This document shows positions 1 through 7,939 of a stretch of 22,548 nt of DNA, one piece after another. The number at the start of each line of letters is the position of its first letter. Position 1 is the stretch's first letter. The DNA comes from a virus. The notes beneath the pieces are model-generated. The model searched no databases and was not told the DNA's origin. It was given only the letters and a program-made list of their open reading frames with translations. Both the position numbers and the translations under genes were made by a program. The stretch covers positions 1-22,548 of the IMG/VR virus record IMGVR_UViG_3300025645_000502; one strand, written 5' to 3'.

Positions 1-258
1 AGTGGAAAGAAAGGTGTACTTAAGGGTCTAGCAAATCGTAGAGCAAAAATGTTTAATAAATATGCTATACCTAATAAATTACCTAGGGTAACTGACTTTG
101 AATTTACCAAAGGAGACAAAGGAGGAACAAATGTTACTTATTACTTTGAGGGCAATAAGAAACCAATAACCAAATTTATATCCAAGGGTATACATCCTGA
201 CTCCAAAGGAGCAGACACAGAAACCAAAGGCTACGAAAAATTCAAAGTACAAAATTAA
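1..258 (+). CDS. 3' end of unknown phage late protein (partial)
   Basis: The frame is open from the first base of the window to the TAA at 256-258, so only the last 85 residues of a longer protein are seen. An ATG at 49 exists, but the upstream codons (S-G-K-K-G-V-L-K-G-L-A-N-R-R) read through in frame and look like the same protein, so I treat it as a truncated gene rather than a 69-aa one. The piece is lysine-rich and polar, with no cysteine, no membrane segment and no motif I recognise. It lies four bases before the next small gene and upstream of the scaffold and capsid genes. In podoviruses the portal or a head-completion gene often sits here, but nothing in these residues proves either. 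Confidence 0.6.
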   Translation, partial: SGKKGVLKGLANRRAKMFNKYAIPNKLPRVTDFEFTKGDKGGTNVTYYFEGNKKPITKFISKGIHPDSKGADTETKGYEKFKVQN

Positions 259-262
259 ACAC

Positions 263-472
263 ATGGATTTACAATCAGCACTAGACGCATTATCAAATCA
301 CGAAACTTTCGCAGTATTTATACTAACCATACGAGACCTCAGAGAAGAAGCTATAGCAGAGCTACACAAAGCTGACTTTGAGCAAATACAACAAATTAGT
401 GGTCGTATATTGACCTATGACCAAATCTTACAAATGGCTGATTACAAGACATTGGAAAGAAGATTTGGATAG
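263..472 (+). CDS. Small helical protein upstream of the scaffold gene
   Basis: A 69-aa protein predicted to be almost entirely alpha-helical, without cysteines or membrane segments. Readable motifs are LSNHETFAVF near the N-terminus, the charged helix DLREEAIAELHK in the middle and QISGRILTYDQIL near residues 43-55. I remember similar short proteins next to the scaffold and capsid genes in podophages, where they have no assigned function, so the family link is from memory only. The start follows the previous stop by four bases and has no clear Shine-Dalgarno site. A role in head assembly is inferred from position alone. Confidence 0.7.
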   Translation: MDLQSALDALSNHETFAVFILTIRDLREEAIAELHKADFEQIQQISGRILTYDQILQMADYKTLERRFG

Positions 473-525
473 TATGTTATAATAACTTTATCGCAATCGC
501 TTAGGCGCAAAGAAAGTGGAAAATT

Positions 526-1623
526 ATGACAGATGAAATCAAAGGAGCAGTCGCTGAGGCTCTTAAAGAAGATAGAAGCGGAGCAAACATCACCCCTGCG
601 CAATTAGCTGCAAGGAGACTAAATCAATCACAACCAGAACCTCAACCAGAGATTCAGGAAGAGATTCAAGAGCAGGTAGAAGAAACTGAAGTAGAAGAAC
701 CAGTAGCAGAAGTACAAGAAGAAACTCAAGAAGTTTCTGAAAGTCCAGAAGTTACTGAAGAAGTTACAGAGGAGACCCAAGCCGAAGATGTTCTTTCACA
801 GTACAACTTGGACGAAATGTCTGAGGAAGAGTTAGAAGACTTATCAAAGAAACTTGGAAGTCGTGCAGTTGCTCGTTATGGCGAACTTACAGCCAAACGG
901 AAAGCTGCTGAAGAAAAGTTAGCTGAGTTACAAAAGCAAATGTCTGAGCAGAAAAATGATATTCTGCAAAGCAAGAAGCCAGTCGAAAACAATCCTTACT
1001 CAAACCTAGAAACCGTTGAGGCTCTGCAAGACAAAGCCCAAGAGGTGAATGAAATAATAGGATGGGCAGAGGATATATTGTTTGAGTCAGATGGTTACTC
1101 AGCTGATGATGTGGTCACAGAGGTAGAGGGCAAAGAAGTTACCAAAGCGCAAGTTCGCAAAAGTTTACTTCAAGCCAGAAAAGCAAGAGATGCTTTCTTA
1201 CCAGACCAGTTAAATACACTTCAGCAAATTGAAAATGGCAAGCAACTTAGGTCTGCATTTGAAGAACAAGCAAAGCAAGAGCTTTCTTGGCTTCAAGGAG
1301 AAGACAACGATACAAGGAAACAATATGAGTCAATGTTATCTGATAAAAGATTCATTGACTTACAAGATAAGGTTGACCCAGATATATCAGCTCAGTTGCC
1401 ATACTTGATTGCTCATGCAGCAAACAGTATGTATGGTCGCAAGCTAATACAGGATAAACCAAAGGTTTCTATCACTCCTCCAAAGACTGGTGCAACTTCT
1501 GCACCTAACACAAGTCGTGCTAAGAAAAGTACAAAAGCTCTGGCTGACCTATCCAGTCGATTTAAAGATTCAGGGAATGAAAAAGATTTCATCAAACTTC
1601 GTACAAAACAACTCACAAAATAA
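526..1623 (+). CDS. Scaffold-like protein (head assembly)
   Basis: A 365-aa hydrophilic protein immediately upstream of the major capsid gene, the classic place for a scaffold. Residues about 30-95 are extremely rich in Glu, Gln, Val and Pro. Residues about 100-150 form a probable coiled coil (TAKRKAAEEKLAELQKQM). The middle (about 170-290) is helical and charged, and the C-terminus (about 320-365) is basic with SRAKKSTKAL and ends in RTKQLTK. A highly acidic, helical body with a short basic C-terminal tail that could contact the shell is typical of phage scaffolds. There are no cysteines and no protease motif, so I see no sign of a fused prohead protease. The start context is AAAATTATG without a Shine-Dalgarno site. 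The function is inferred from position and composition. Confidence 0.8.
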   Translation: MTDEIKGAVAEALKEDRSGANITPAQLAARRLNQSQPEPQPEIQEEIQEQVEETEVEEPVAEVQEETQEVSESPEVTEEVTEETQAEDVLSQYNLDEMSEEELEDLSKKLGSRAVARYGELTAKRKAAEEKLAELQKQMSEQKNDILQSKKPVENNPYSNLETVEALQDKAQEVNEIIGWAEDILFESDGYSADDVVTEVEGKEVTKAQVRKSLLQARKARDAFLPDQLNTLQQIENGKQLRSAFEEQAKQELSWLQGEDNDTRKQYESMLSDKRFIDLQDKVDPDISAQLPYLIAHAANSMYGRKLIQDKPKVSITPPKTGATSAPNTSRAKKSTKALADLSSRFKDSGNEKDFIKLRTKQLTK

Positions 1624-1636
1624 ATTTTAAAATAAA

Positions 1637-2659
1637 ATGGCAATTACAGATACATTCAATCCAGCGTTACAACCAGTAACGACCCAAGGACCGAGTGCTT
1701 CTAACCGTGAGGATTTGACAGATGTCTTGACAATCCTTGCGCCAGAAGAAACACCAGCCCTTTCATCCGCTAACAAACAAAAAGCTAACGCTACATTTGT
1801 TGAGTGGACAGTCGATTCATTAGCTACTCCTGCTACCACAGGTATTTCAGAGGGAGCTGATGTTACATCATTCACAGACCAATTTGCATCTCGTGCAAGA
1901 CTTGGTAACTATATCCAGAAGTTCCGTAGAGACTTCATGGTTTCTGATTTACAAGAAGCTGTTGACTCTGTTGGACCTGCTAAAGTTGCACAAGCTGAAG
2001 CAAAAGCTATTCGTGAGCTTAAACGAGACATTGAGGCTACAATCTTATCAGACAATGACCGTCAAGCAGAAACAGGAGCAGTTCCTTACAAAATGCGTGG
2101 TCTTGGTGATTGGTTAGATTCAGCTGGACCTTCAGATGTTCCTGCTGACTATCGTACACCTGCTGGCTCTATCAACACTCAAGCAGCAGCTGGTGACATC
2201 ACAGAGTCTGAGTTCAACACAATCATTCGCTCAATCTATCGTGCAAATGGTGAAGCTAACAACTTGGTTCTTATCGCTGATACAACACTTCGTAAACAAA
2301 TCGCTGACTACGCTCGCTTCGGTGCAGATGTAGCTGACGGAACTAACGCAGGTGTTCGTTCAGTAAACTATGATGGAAATGACTCAACTATCAAATTATC
2401 TGTTGAAGTATATCAATCAGACTTTGGTATCGTTTCTATCGTAAACATGAATCCTGTTACTAATCCAGAAACTGTTACAGGTTCTACTGCAAATCATGAC
2501 CGTGGTTACTTAATCAACCCTGACTACTATGGTATTCATGAGTTGATTCCTATGGGTTCTACTCGCTTACCTAACATGGGTGGTGGAGAGCGTGGTTTCG
2601 TAGACTGTGCATTAACACTAGGTGTTTATGCTCCAGCAGCTCACGGTAAAATCGTTTAA
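1637..2659 (+). CDS. Major capsid protein, DUF5309/SU10-like
   Basis: A 340-aa protein that should build the icosahedral shell. It has the architecture I associate with the SU10-type major capsid family (DUF5309): an N-terminal part with EDLTDVLTILAPEETPALS, the segment FRRDFMVSDLQEAVD, a long helix ELKRDIEATILSDN near residues 133-146, and RGLGDWLDS shortly after. The C-terminal half is beta-rich and ends with GERGFVDCALTLGVYAP. The length fits the family. It lies 13 bases after the scaffold-like gene and before a probable decoration protein. Codon choice looks optimised (many GCT, GGT and CGT), as expected for an abundant protein. Oddly, there is no Shine-Dalgarno site: the start is preceded by the A/T-only stretch TAAATTTTAAAATAAA. 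Confidence 0.9.
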   Translation: MAITDTFNPALQPVTTQGPSASNREDLTDVLTILAPEETPALSSANKQKANATFVEWTVDSLATPATTGISEGADVTSFTDQFASRARLGNYIQKFRRDFMVSDLQEAVDSVGPAKVAQAEAKAIRELKRDIEATILSDNDRQAETGAVPYKMRGLGDWLDSAGPSDVPADYRTPAGSINTQAAAGDITESEFNTIIRSIYRANGEANNLVLIADTTLRKQIADYARFGADVADGTNAGVRSVNYDGNDSTIKLSVEVYQSDFGIVSIVNMNPVTNPETVTGSTANHDRGYLINPDYYGIHELIPMGSTRLPNMGGGERGFVDCALTLGVYAPAAHGKIV

Positions 2660-2665
2660 TAAAAT

Positions 2666-2671
2666 AGGAGG
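2666..2671 (+). promoter_or_regulatory. Shine-Dalgarno site AGGAGG of the decoration-protein gene
   Basis: A perfect AGGAGG, eight bases before the ATG at 2680. It fixes that start and contrasts with most genes in the window, which have no recognisable site. Confidence 0.85.
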
Positions 2672-2679
2672 ATAATTAT

Positions 2680-3159
2680 ATGGCACTAGTATTAAAAAAA
2701 ATAGGTAATCTTGAAACACTTGCACAAGGCTATACTCATGAAGTAGAGTTTGAAGCAAACGAACTATCAGCTTCAACAGGCGCTCAATCAACAGCAGTTC
2801 AGTTCCCATCTGGGTCTGCACTTGCAGGTGTTATCGCTAAAGCAAGCATTGAAGTTAAAGAGTTAGTAACTGCGGCAGTATCTACTGGTTCAGCTATCTC
2901 TAATGCAACAATCTCTTGTGGAGATGACGATGTTGATGGATTCGTAGCATTAACAGACTGTTTCACAGGTGACACAGAAAACCAAGGATATGTAAACACA
3001 GGAGTATTATTAAATGGTGCAACTGCTACATCTCATGTGGTTTCTCAGTTCAATGTATCATCTAATGGTACAGGTAATGGATTCGGTAACGCAGAAAAGG
3101 GTAAATTTAAACTCTTGGTAGCTTACTATCCAACAGCTGGTTCAGGACTTACAAGTTAA
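2680..3159 (+). CDS. Probable head decoration or minor capsid protein
   Basis: A 159-aa protein, rich in Ser, Thr, Gly, Ala and Val and predicted to be mainly beta. It has a short basic N-terminus (MALVLKKIGNLETLAQG), three cysteines in the middle (SCGDDD and TDCFTGD regions) and a C-terminus ending FKLLVAYYPTAGSG. I do not recognise the family firmly. Its place directly after the major capsid gene, its strong AGGAGG site and the terminator directly behind it argue for a highly expressed virion protein, most simply one that decorates or stabilises the capsid. A tail-tube subunit is a less likely alternative, as no other long-tail gene is visible. Confidence 0.75.
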   Translation: MALVLKKIGNLETLAQGYTHEVEFEANELSASTGAQSTAVQFPSGSALAGVIAKASIEVKELVTAAVSTGSAISNATISCGDDDVDGFVALTDCFTGDTENQGYVNTGVLLNGATATSHVVSQFNVSSNGTGNGFGNAEKGKFKLLVAYYPTAGSGLTS

Positions 3160-3172
3160 TAAATAATCTCAT

Positions 3173-3205
3173 AGGGTGGTAGGCAGATACCTGCCACCCT
3201 TTTTT
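3173..3205 (+). terminator. Intrinsic terminator after the capsid genes
   Basis: An 11-bp stem (3173-3183 pairs with 3190-3200, one G:U pair) closes a 6-base loop CAGATA, followed by a T run at 3200-3205. It sits 13 bases after the stop of the decoration gene and just before the ATG at 3209. Its position matches the late terminator that follows the capsid gene in T7-like phages. It should leave capsid proteins more abundant than downstream proteins if it is only partly efficient. Confidence 0.9.
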
Positions 3206-3208
3206 ATA

Positions 3209-3517
3209 ATGGATATACTACACTTTAAAAACAAATCCCACGATGAGGGAGAACATTGCAAGGCAATGGCAGATGTTATTAACAATGCTATCTTGCAAGA
3301 AAAACTAACTGAAAAAGACAGAACAGATATTGCTCGTAAAGAGGCAAGTGAGCTAAAAGGTAAGACACACCCTACGCTTGGTAAGTGTGTAGCGACTATA
3401 CCAGCTCGTGAATACTTTCGCTTGGTAAAGAAGTATGGCTCTGATACAGTATTATCTAAAGAATTTTTACAATACTTCAATAAGAAGCACAAAGACCTTT
3501 CACCTAATAAAGCATAA
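3209..3517 (+). CDS. Small conserved-looking protein after the capsid terminator
   Basis: A 102-aa charged helical protein. I start it at the ATG at 3209 (MDILHFKNKSHDE). The frame is open further upstream to an ATG at 3176, but those codons form the terminator hairpin and encode an unlikely leader. Residues about 15-60 are helical and charged (EKLTEKDRTDIARKEASELKG). The C-terminal half has GKCVATIPAREYFRLVKKYG followed by a lysine-rich tail. Two cysteines (about residues 17 and 57) are not arranged as a metal site. I recall comparable proteins in other podophages between the capsid and adaptor genes, without function. Its stop overlaps the next start (TAATG), which implies translational coupling to the adaptor. 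Confidence 0.75.
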   Translation: MDILHFKNKSHDEGEHCKAMADVINNAILQEKLTEKDRTDIARKEASELKGKTHPTLGKCVATIPAREYFRLVKKYGSDTVLSKEFLQYFNKKHKDLSPNKA

Positions 3518-4530
3518 TGATTCTACGAAGAAACCAAGACTTATTTAATACAATCAAAGCACTAGCTGGTGTTAATGATTTTACAGATAATGAAATAACC
3601 GACTTGGTTTCATTTACTAATCGTAGGCTTACAATGGCTTACAACACTAGCCCAATGTGGGAAAGATATGTTGTGGTATCTGAAGAAAGAAATGTATCTT
3701 CATTTGCTTTAAGTGGGTTATCAACAGCAAGTTATAATGCTGCTTACACTAAGTATGGAAAATATGAATCAACTTCAGGAGTGTTTACTGACTTCTATGT
3801 TCCCAATAATTCAACAGCTATTGGCTCAAATTTTCAATTCATAAGAAATAGTAGTGGTAAATGGCTATGGGGAACATCGGCTTATCAAAAAGACCCAGTT
3901 ACCGATATTATTACTCTTACTGGTTCTGGTGTTGGCTTTGCTACACAACAAGATGATGAGGTATATGACTCTCCTATTGAAGTAAAAAATTGGGGTTCAT
4001 TAACTAATGTTAGTGGATTTTTAAAACTAACAGCAAAGCAAATCGTAACATACGATGAAGCCTTTGAGGAATTAACATCTGGGGCAACTAGAGTAGCTAA
4101 GGATACAATACAAGACTTTATTCGTATTCACCGAAATCAATCTTTCTTAAATAACTCTGCTACTGAGTATGACTTCTATGTAGATGTTAATGGAGCAAAT
4201 GTACTTAATAGCTCTGCAACTGATGGAAAAGTATTTGTTACTTATAAAAAACCAATAGTAAATACTACTACTGGTCAGGTAATTACATCTTTAGATACAA
4301 CTGCTACAAGCAATTATCTAACAGAGATACCCCTAGAATTTTTTAATTATACTGCTCATGCAGTATATGCAGACTTCCTAAGAATGGATGGTCAGCACGA
4401 CAAGGCAGCATTTGAAGAGCAAAAGGCTGATATGTTCCTTGCAACAGAGCTTGAACGCATTGATATAATAAATAATAACAATTCTTTAAATCATAAGTTC
4501 ACGACTTATGTAAACACTTCATCACGATAA
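3517..4530 (+). CDS. Probable head-tail adaptor protein
   Basis: A 337-aa protein. The N-terminal helices contain FTDNEITDLVSFTNRRL and AYNTSPMWERYVVV. A beta-rich insert occupies the middle (about 60-260), and a helical C-terminus contains EIPLEFFNYTAHAVYADFL and DGQHDKAAFEEQKADMFLATEL. The combination of N-terminal helices with NRR, a beta insert, and a C-terminal helix that reads like Y-A-x-F-L-R-x-D-G-Q-x-D-K-A resembles phage adaptor proteins that sit under the portal ring. The residue pattern is seen in the sequence; the family link is from memory. Its place between the capsid genes and the tail/adhesin genes supports this. It overlaps the previous gene by one base. A minor tail protein is the main alternative. 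Confidence 0.65.
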   Translation: MILRRNQDLFNTIKALAGVNDFTDNEITDLVSFTNRRLTMAYNTSPMWERYVVVSEERNVSSFALSGLSTASYNAAYTKYGKYESTSGVFTDFYVPNNSTAIGSNFQFIRNSSGKWLWGTSAYQKDPVTDIITLTGSGVGFATQQDDEVYDSPIEVKNWGSLTNVSGFLKLTAKQIVTYDEAFEELTSGATRVAKDTIQDFIRIHRNQSFLNNSATEYDFYVDVNGANVLNSSATDGKVFVTYKKPIVNTTTGQVITSLDTTATSNYLTEIPLEFFNYTAHAVYADFLRMDGQHDKAAFEEQKADMFLATELERIDIINNNNSLNHKFTTYVNTSSR

Positions 4531-4535
4531 CAATT

Positions 4536-4877
4536 ATGCCTAATTCAAATGTAGTAAACTTATACCCAGTTCCTAATGGAACAATCGGAGATAGAGTATT
4601 AACCGTGGCAGATTCAGCAGTTACTCTTTTGACTACTGCTAGTCTTTCAGGAAATACTGAACCATCTTTTGATTCACTAACTCGTTACATCGTTCTTGAT
4701 ATTCAAGACGCAGATGTTCGTGTAACATATGATGGTGGTGACCCAACTTCTTCAGTTGGTCACATTCTATTCGCTGGTCGCTCTTACACTTGGGCAGTAG
4801 AAACTGCTAGAGTTGCTAAGTTCATTAGAGACGGTGGTACATCTGCTAAGATACACGCTTCTGAATTTACTCAGTAA
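4536..4877 (+). CDS. Small beta-rich virion protein
   Basis: A 113-aa protein, mainly beta strands, with no cysteines or membrane segment. The segment RYIVLDIQDADVRVTYDGGD, then HILFAGRSYTW and AKFIRDGG, reads like a compact beta-sandwich. Small proteins with a similar strand pattern (x-V-R-V-T-x-D-G-x-x-P-T, then a G-rich strand) occur in many phages next to connector or head-completion genes, usually called virion or head-decoration proteins. This is my recollection of the pattern, not a database result. The start context is CAATTATG, with no Shine-Dalgarno site. It overlaps the following large gene by one base (TAATG). Confidence 0.65.
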   Translation: MPNSNVVNLYPVPNGTIGDRVLTVADSAVTLLTTASLSGNTEPSFDSLTRYIVLDIQDADVRVTYDGGDPTSSVGHILFAGRSYTWAVETARVAKFIRDGGTSAKIHASEFTQ

Positions 4878-7513
4878 TGTCTTCCGAATTTCTAGCATCT
4901 GGAGAGAATGTTCTTGATTCTAACCTAGGTGGTGCATGGGACATCATCAATGGCTATGCTGGGCGCAAACAAGACCTAGGAATAGCTCGTAGGTTCGGAG
5001 GTTCCGCAGCTGCGTACTCATTGCGAGACATTGGTGCAATGAATGGAAGAGTCGTCAAAGTCCGCAGAGACCTAGATGGAGAAGAGGCAGACCCAGAAGA
5101 AGATTTCTCAGCTAATCAAGTCCAGAGTGGTGCATTAGAAGATTGGGTAAATGGTAAACTAGAGAGTACACTACCAGCAGATGTAGCAACAGCCGCAGCT
5201 GCTTATAGTCTTCGTAAAGTAAAAGCTAGTTACAGCGGTGATGCAGTTCGTATTCGTAGAAGCTCAGATGATATTGAGGTAGATGTAGCTTTTGATTCAG
5301 ATGATAAGGTAAGTGCAAGTTCTTCTATTACAAATATAGCTGAACAAGGTGGAGAAAGTGGAAGCACAACTGCTACTGACCTTAATGGATTTTTAAATGA
5401 AACACTAACAGTAGGTACAGCAGTAAATGGTACTGGTGGTTTTGATAATTACACTTTAACTAATGTTTCTAACACTGGGTTTTCAGCCGATAATAGTGCT
5501 GGAGGAACTGGTTCAGCTGGATTTCCCTACAAGCACGCTACTGGAGATGTAATGGTAATAAGGTACACAGTAAGTAACTTTAGTAGTACATCTAGTTTAA
5601 GTCCAGTTATCAGAGGAACAACTGGTGTTGGAAGTGTAGTAGGAACAACTACTGGTGGTACTGAAATACTTGCTAATGGAACTCGTACTGAAACTTTAAC
5701 TGCAACAGCAGAGGGAACTCACCTTATGTTTGCTGATGGTAATACTGGTTCTTACACAATCAGCGACTTTGAAATAGTATCTCATACTCACTTAGCCTTT
5801 GTCCACACTTGGTACGACCAAGCTGGGTCATACAATGCAGTTCAAGAGACTGATGCTAACCAACCAAAGATTGCAGAGAGTGGAGCATTGCTTACTGATG
5901 GTATAGACTTTGATGGTAGTAATGACTTCTTGGGATTTGGTGCTGATATATGTTCTAATATAAATAACTTTAGTGCATTTACTATTGCAAAATCCGATGG
6001 TGGGAATGGAGGTTTACAAGTACTTTTTTCAGTAGGATTTAGTGGAGATGGAACTATTTTCGCTCAAGCTAGAGACGACAGTAATATTGAAGCTCATTTT
6101 GGAAATGGAAGCAGTTCAGCTAATGTAGTAAATTTATCTCAAAATGTATCGCAATTTGAAAGTGATATGTTGTTTACAACAATAGGTGGTTCATCTACCT
6201 CTAAAGGATTTGCTGATGCAGTAGAAGGAGGTTCTGTATCTTCGGCTAGTGCTAACCCAACCAATACAACTGGAGGAATTGGTATGCACACTGGAAGCTC
6301 AAGCCCATTTGATGGTTCTGTTAAAGAAGCAATATTTTATAATTCAGACCAATCAGACAATCGCTTCAAGATTGAGTCCAACATCAATAACTATTATGGT
6401 TTGTACAATGATGCGAATGAAACCAATGGAGACTTTGATAAAACATTTAGTCCTACAGCAGATGGAACATTTACCCCAAATGGTAAAGATGGATTCACAT
6501 TAGCTGTAGTGTCTAGTACAGTATATGCTGGTATTAAATTAAATGCAGATGTTACGAGTGGGGATTCTATATATGTATCATTTAATTGTTCCTTTGATGC
6601 TGGTAGCCCATCGCCAAAAATTGTACTAAGAGATACTGATTCTGATTTCTTTGGAGGTGGAACTTTAATGTCAAATGAAGAAAGTGTAGTAAATGGATTT
6701 AATTCATTTACACTAACATCTACTAATAGTAGTGCTAGTGGTGTTGTATTATCTGAAGCTGATAATAATTTAACTTATTCTATATCTGATTTCAAAGTAT
6801 CTCGCATAGCTCGTAATGGTTTCGTAGAAACTTTGTACGACCAAAGTGGTAATGGTAGAGATATATCTCAAGCCTCTGCTTCAAACCAACCTACTATTGT
6901 TTCCAATGGTGGTATTTATAAAAGTGGTGCATATCCATCAATTAGATATACCGATACTTCCGCAACATATTTAGTTACAGAATCCTATAGTCCAGTTGAA
7001 CAAGGTGGTTCTGGAATGCCAAACTTTACATTATTTGCAGTTACTGGAATACCAGAAGCTGCTGGGTTTGATAGTATCGTAAGTGCTGGTGGTTCAGAAG
7101 GTTCTAACTCAATTGGTGGTTTTAAACTAAGGCATTTAAAAGATGGTTCTGGTAATATAGATTCTAGAATTGATATAGCTCAAACTGGAGCAAGTCCTCA
7201 CCAAGCTAATGCTCAATCAAATAATGCAACACCTCAATCTGTAAATTTACATACTTCTTATTTAGATAGTACAGATGATGAGTTATTTGCTCAACAAAAT
7301 AGTGCAACAAGTGGAACAACTACTACAACCTTGATACCATTATCTGGTCAAGGAGCAGAGAATGACAATCTTAAAGTAGGGACAGATATGTTTAATGATA
7401 CTCCAAGAGCTAGTTACTTAGGTGAAATACTAGAAATAATACTTTATACAGATAGTAAAAAATCTGACCTATCTGACTTAACGAGTGAAATAAATAATTT
7501 TTACAACATTTAA
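4877..7513 (+). CDS. Large adhesin-like virion protein with duplicated lectin-type modules
   Basis: An 878-aa protein rich in Gly, Ser, Thr, Asn and Asp, with a beta-sandwich appearance. Near the N-terminus the motif AAAYSLR...R(V)VKVRRD occurs at residues about 44-66 and again, diverged, at about 106-132 (AAAYSLRKVKASYSGDAVRIRR). Farther on there are two copies of a (W/L)YDQ(A/S)G motif, at about W312 and Y654, each followed by a Q-P-(K/T)-I segment. I know this combination from phage and bacterial proteins that carry an arabinofuranosidase-B/LamG-like concanavalin fold, often on tail fibres. No catalytic residues can be assigned with confidence, so a sugar-binding or receptor-binding role is more likely than an enzyme. 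It lies between the connector genes and the putative lysis genes. Confidence 0.7.
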   Translation: MSSEFLASGENVLDSNLGGAWDIINGYAGRKQDLGIARRFGGSAAAYSLRDIGAMNGRVVKVRRDLDGEEADPEEDFSANQVQSGALEDWVNGKLESTLPADVATAAAAYSLRKVKASYSGDAVRIRRSSDDIEVDVAFDSDDKVSASSSITNIAEQGGESGSTTATDLNGFLNETLTVGTAVNGTGGFDNYTLTNVSNTGFSADNSAGGTGSAGFPYKHATGDVMVIRYTVSNFSSTSSLSPVIRGTTGVGSVVGTTTGGTEILANGTRTETLTATAEGTHLMFADGNTGSYTISDFEIVSHTHLAFVHTWYDQAGSYNAVQETDANQPKIAESGALLTDGIDFDGSNDFLGFGADICSNINNFSAFTIAKSDGGNGGLQVLFSVGFSGDGTIFAQARDDSNIEAHFGNGSSSANVVNLSQNVSQFESDMLFTTIGGSSTSKGFADAVEGGSVSSASANPTNTTGGIGMHTGSSSPFDGSVKEAIFYNSDQSDNRFKIESNINNYYGLYNDANETNGDFDKTFSPTADGTFTPNGKDGFTLAVVSSTVYAGIKLNADVTSGDSIYVSFNCSFDAGSPSPKIVLRDTDSDFFGGGTLMSNEESVVNGFNSFTLTSTNSSASGVVLSEADNNLTYSISDFKVSRIARNGFVETLYDQSGNGRDISQASASNQPTIVSNGGIYKSGAYPSIRYTDTSATYLVTESYSPVEQGGSGMPNFTLFAVTGIPEAAGFDSIVSAGGSEGSNSIGGFKLRHLKDGSGNIDSRIDIAQTGASPHQANAQSNNATPQSVNLHTSYLDSTDDELFAQQNSATSGTTTTTLIPLSGQGAENDNLKVGTDMFNDTPRASYLGEILEIILYTDSKKSDLSDLTSEINNFYNI

Positions 7514-7515
7514 TT

Positions 7516-7779
7516 ATGAGCGAAGAAACCGAAGAAGAAATTACAATCAATTACTTAGTATACGAAACACTAGACGATGCTATTGCTAGAGCAGACACAG
7601 AGGGCGCTAGACGAGGCTATGCTTACCATAGAGTAGGCTCTGGAACTCGTTATAGGACTTACCCTCAAGAGACTGCTGATGCAAAGTATGCACTAGTTGT
7701 GGACGGATATGAACTAACAGAAGATGAAGAGTCAGCTATTACAACTAGCGTCACCTTCCCAGCACCAGAGGAAATCTAG
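7516..7779 (+). CDS. Small acidic protein following the adhesin
   Basis: An 87-aa acidic protein. It begins MSEETEEEITINYLVYETLDDAIARAD, has GSGTRYRTYPQETADAKYALVV in the middle and ends with a Glu/Pro-rich tail. The central part looks like a single alpha/beta module. I recall similar short proteins directly behind tail-fibre or adhesin genes, where an accessory or chaperone role is guessed. Two bases separate it from the adhesin stop (TAATTATG junction), so it is probably translated from the same message. The function is not known to me. Confidence 0.7.
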   Translation: MSEETEEEITINYLVYETLDDAIARADTEGARRGYAYHRVGSGTRYRTYPQETADAKYALVVDGYELTEDEESAITTSVTFPAPEEI

Positions 7780-7780
7780 T

Positions 7781-7939
7781 ATGGAGGAGACACTACAAAG
7801 ATTATCCGTAGGAATCTTCGGATGGATAGCCACGGATACATTACAGAATGTGGACTTAATGTTAGGTGTAGTGTCTAAGGGAGTCTTAATTACTTTAACA
7901 GTTTTATCAATCTATAAACTATGGAGGGAACTTAAATGA
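7781..7939 (+). CDS. 52-aa single-span membrane protein
   Basis: I place the start at the ATG at 7781, one base after the previous TAG. An upstream ATG in the same frame at 7724 would overlap the previous gene by 56 bases. The protein has one clear hydrophobic segment (residues about 25-45, MLGVVSKGVLITLTVLSIYKLW) and a short positively charged C-terminus (WRELK), so its C-terminus is likely cytoplasmic. The N-terminal part is moderately amphipathic. It precedes the holin-like gene and overlaps it by four bases (ATGA). A small holin, antiholin or other lysis partner is a reasonable inference; nothing in the sequence decides this. Confidence 0.7.
   Translation: MEETLQRLSVGIFGWIATDTLQNVDLMLGVVSKGVLITLTVLSIYKLWRELK
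7923..7927 (+). promoter_or_regulatory. Shine-Dalgarno site GGAGG of the holin-like gene
   Basis: GGAGG eight bases upstream of the ATG at 7936, lying inside the 3' end of the preceding gene. It supports the ATGA-overlap start. Confidence 0.75.

Noticed and set aside
452-483. Possible sigma70-like promoter (TTGGAA, TATAAT) before the scaffold gene
   Set aside because: The spacer is 20 bases and the -35 match is poor. TATAAT-like words are common in AT-rich DNA, so I do not list it.
1627-1875. Minus-strand 82-codon frame over the capsid gene
   Set aside because: It is the antisense shadow of the strongly codon-biased capsid gene, with no start signal or sensible composition.
1860-2333. Plus-strand frames at 1860-2117 and 2136-2333 inside the capsid gene
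   Set aside because: Out-of-frame shadows of the capsid gene, rich in Leu and Gln from shifted codons, without ribosome site.
3176-3208. Upstream ATG at 3176 extending the 102-aa gene by 11 residues
   Set aside because: These codons are the terminator hairpin and T run. The ATG at 3209 follows directly and gives a sensible N-terminus.
7724-7780. ATG at 7724 as start of the 52-aa membrane protein
   Set aside because: It would overlap the acidic gene before it by 56 bases. The ATG at 7781 follows that stop by one base and keeps the whole membrane segment.
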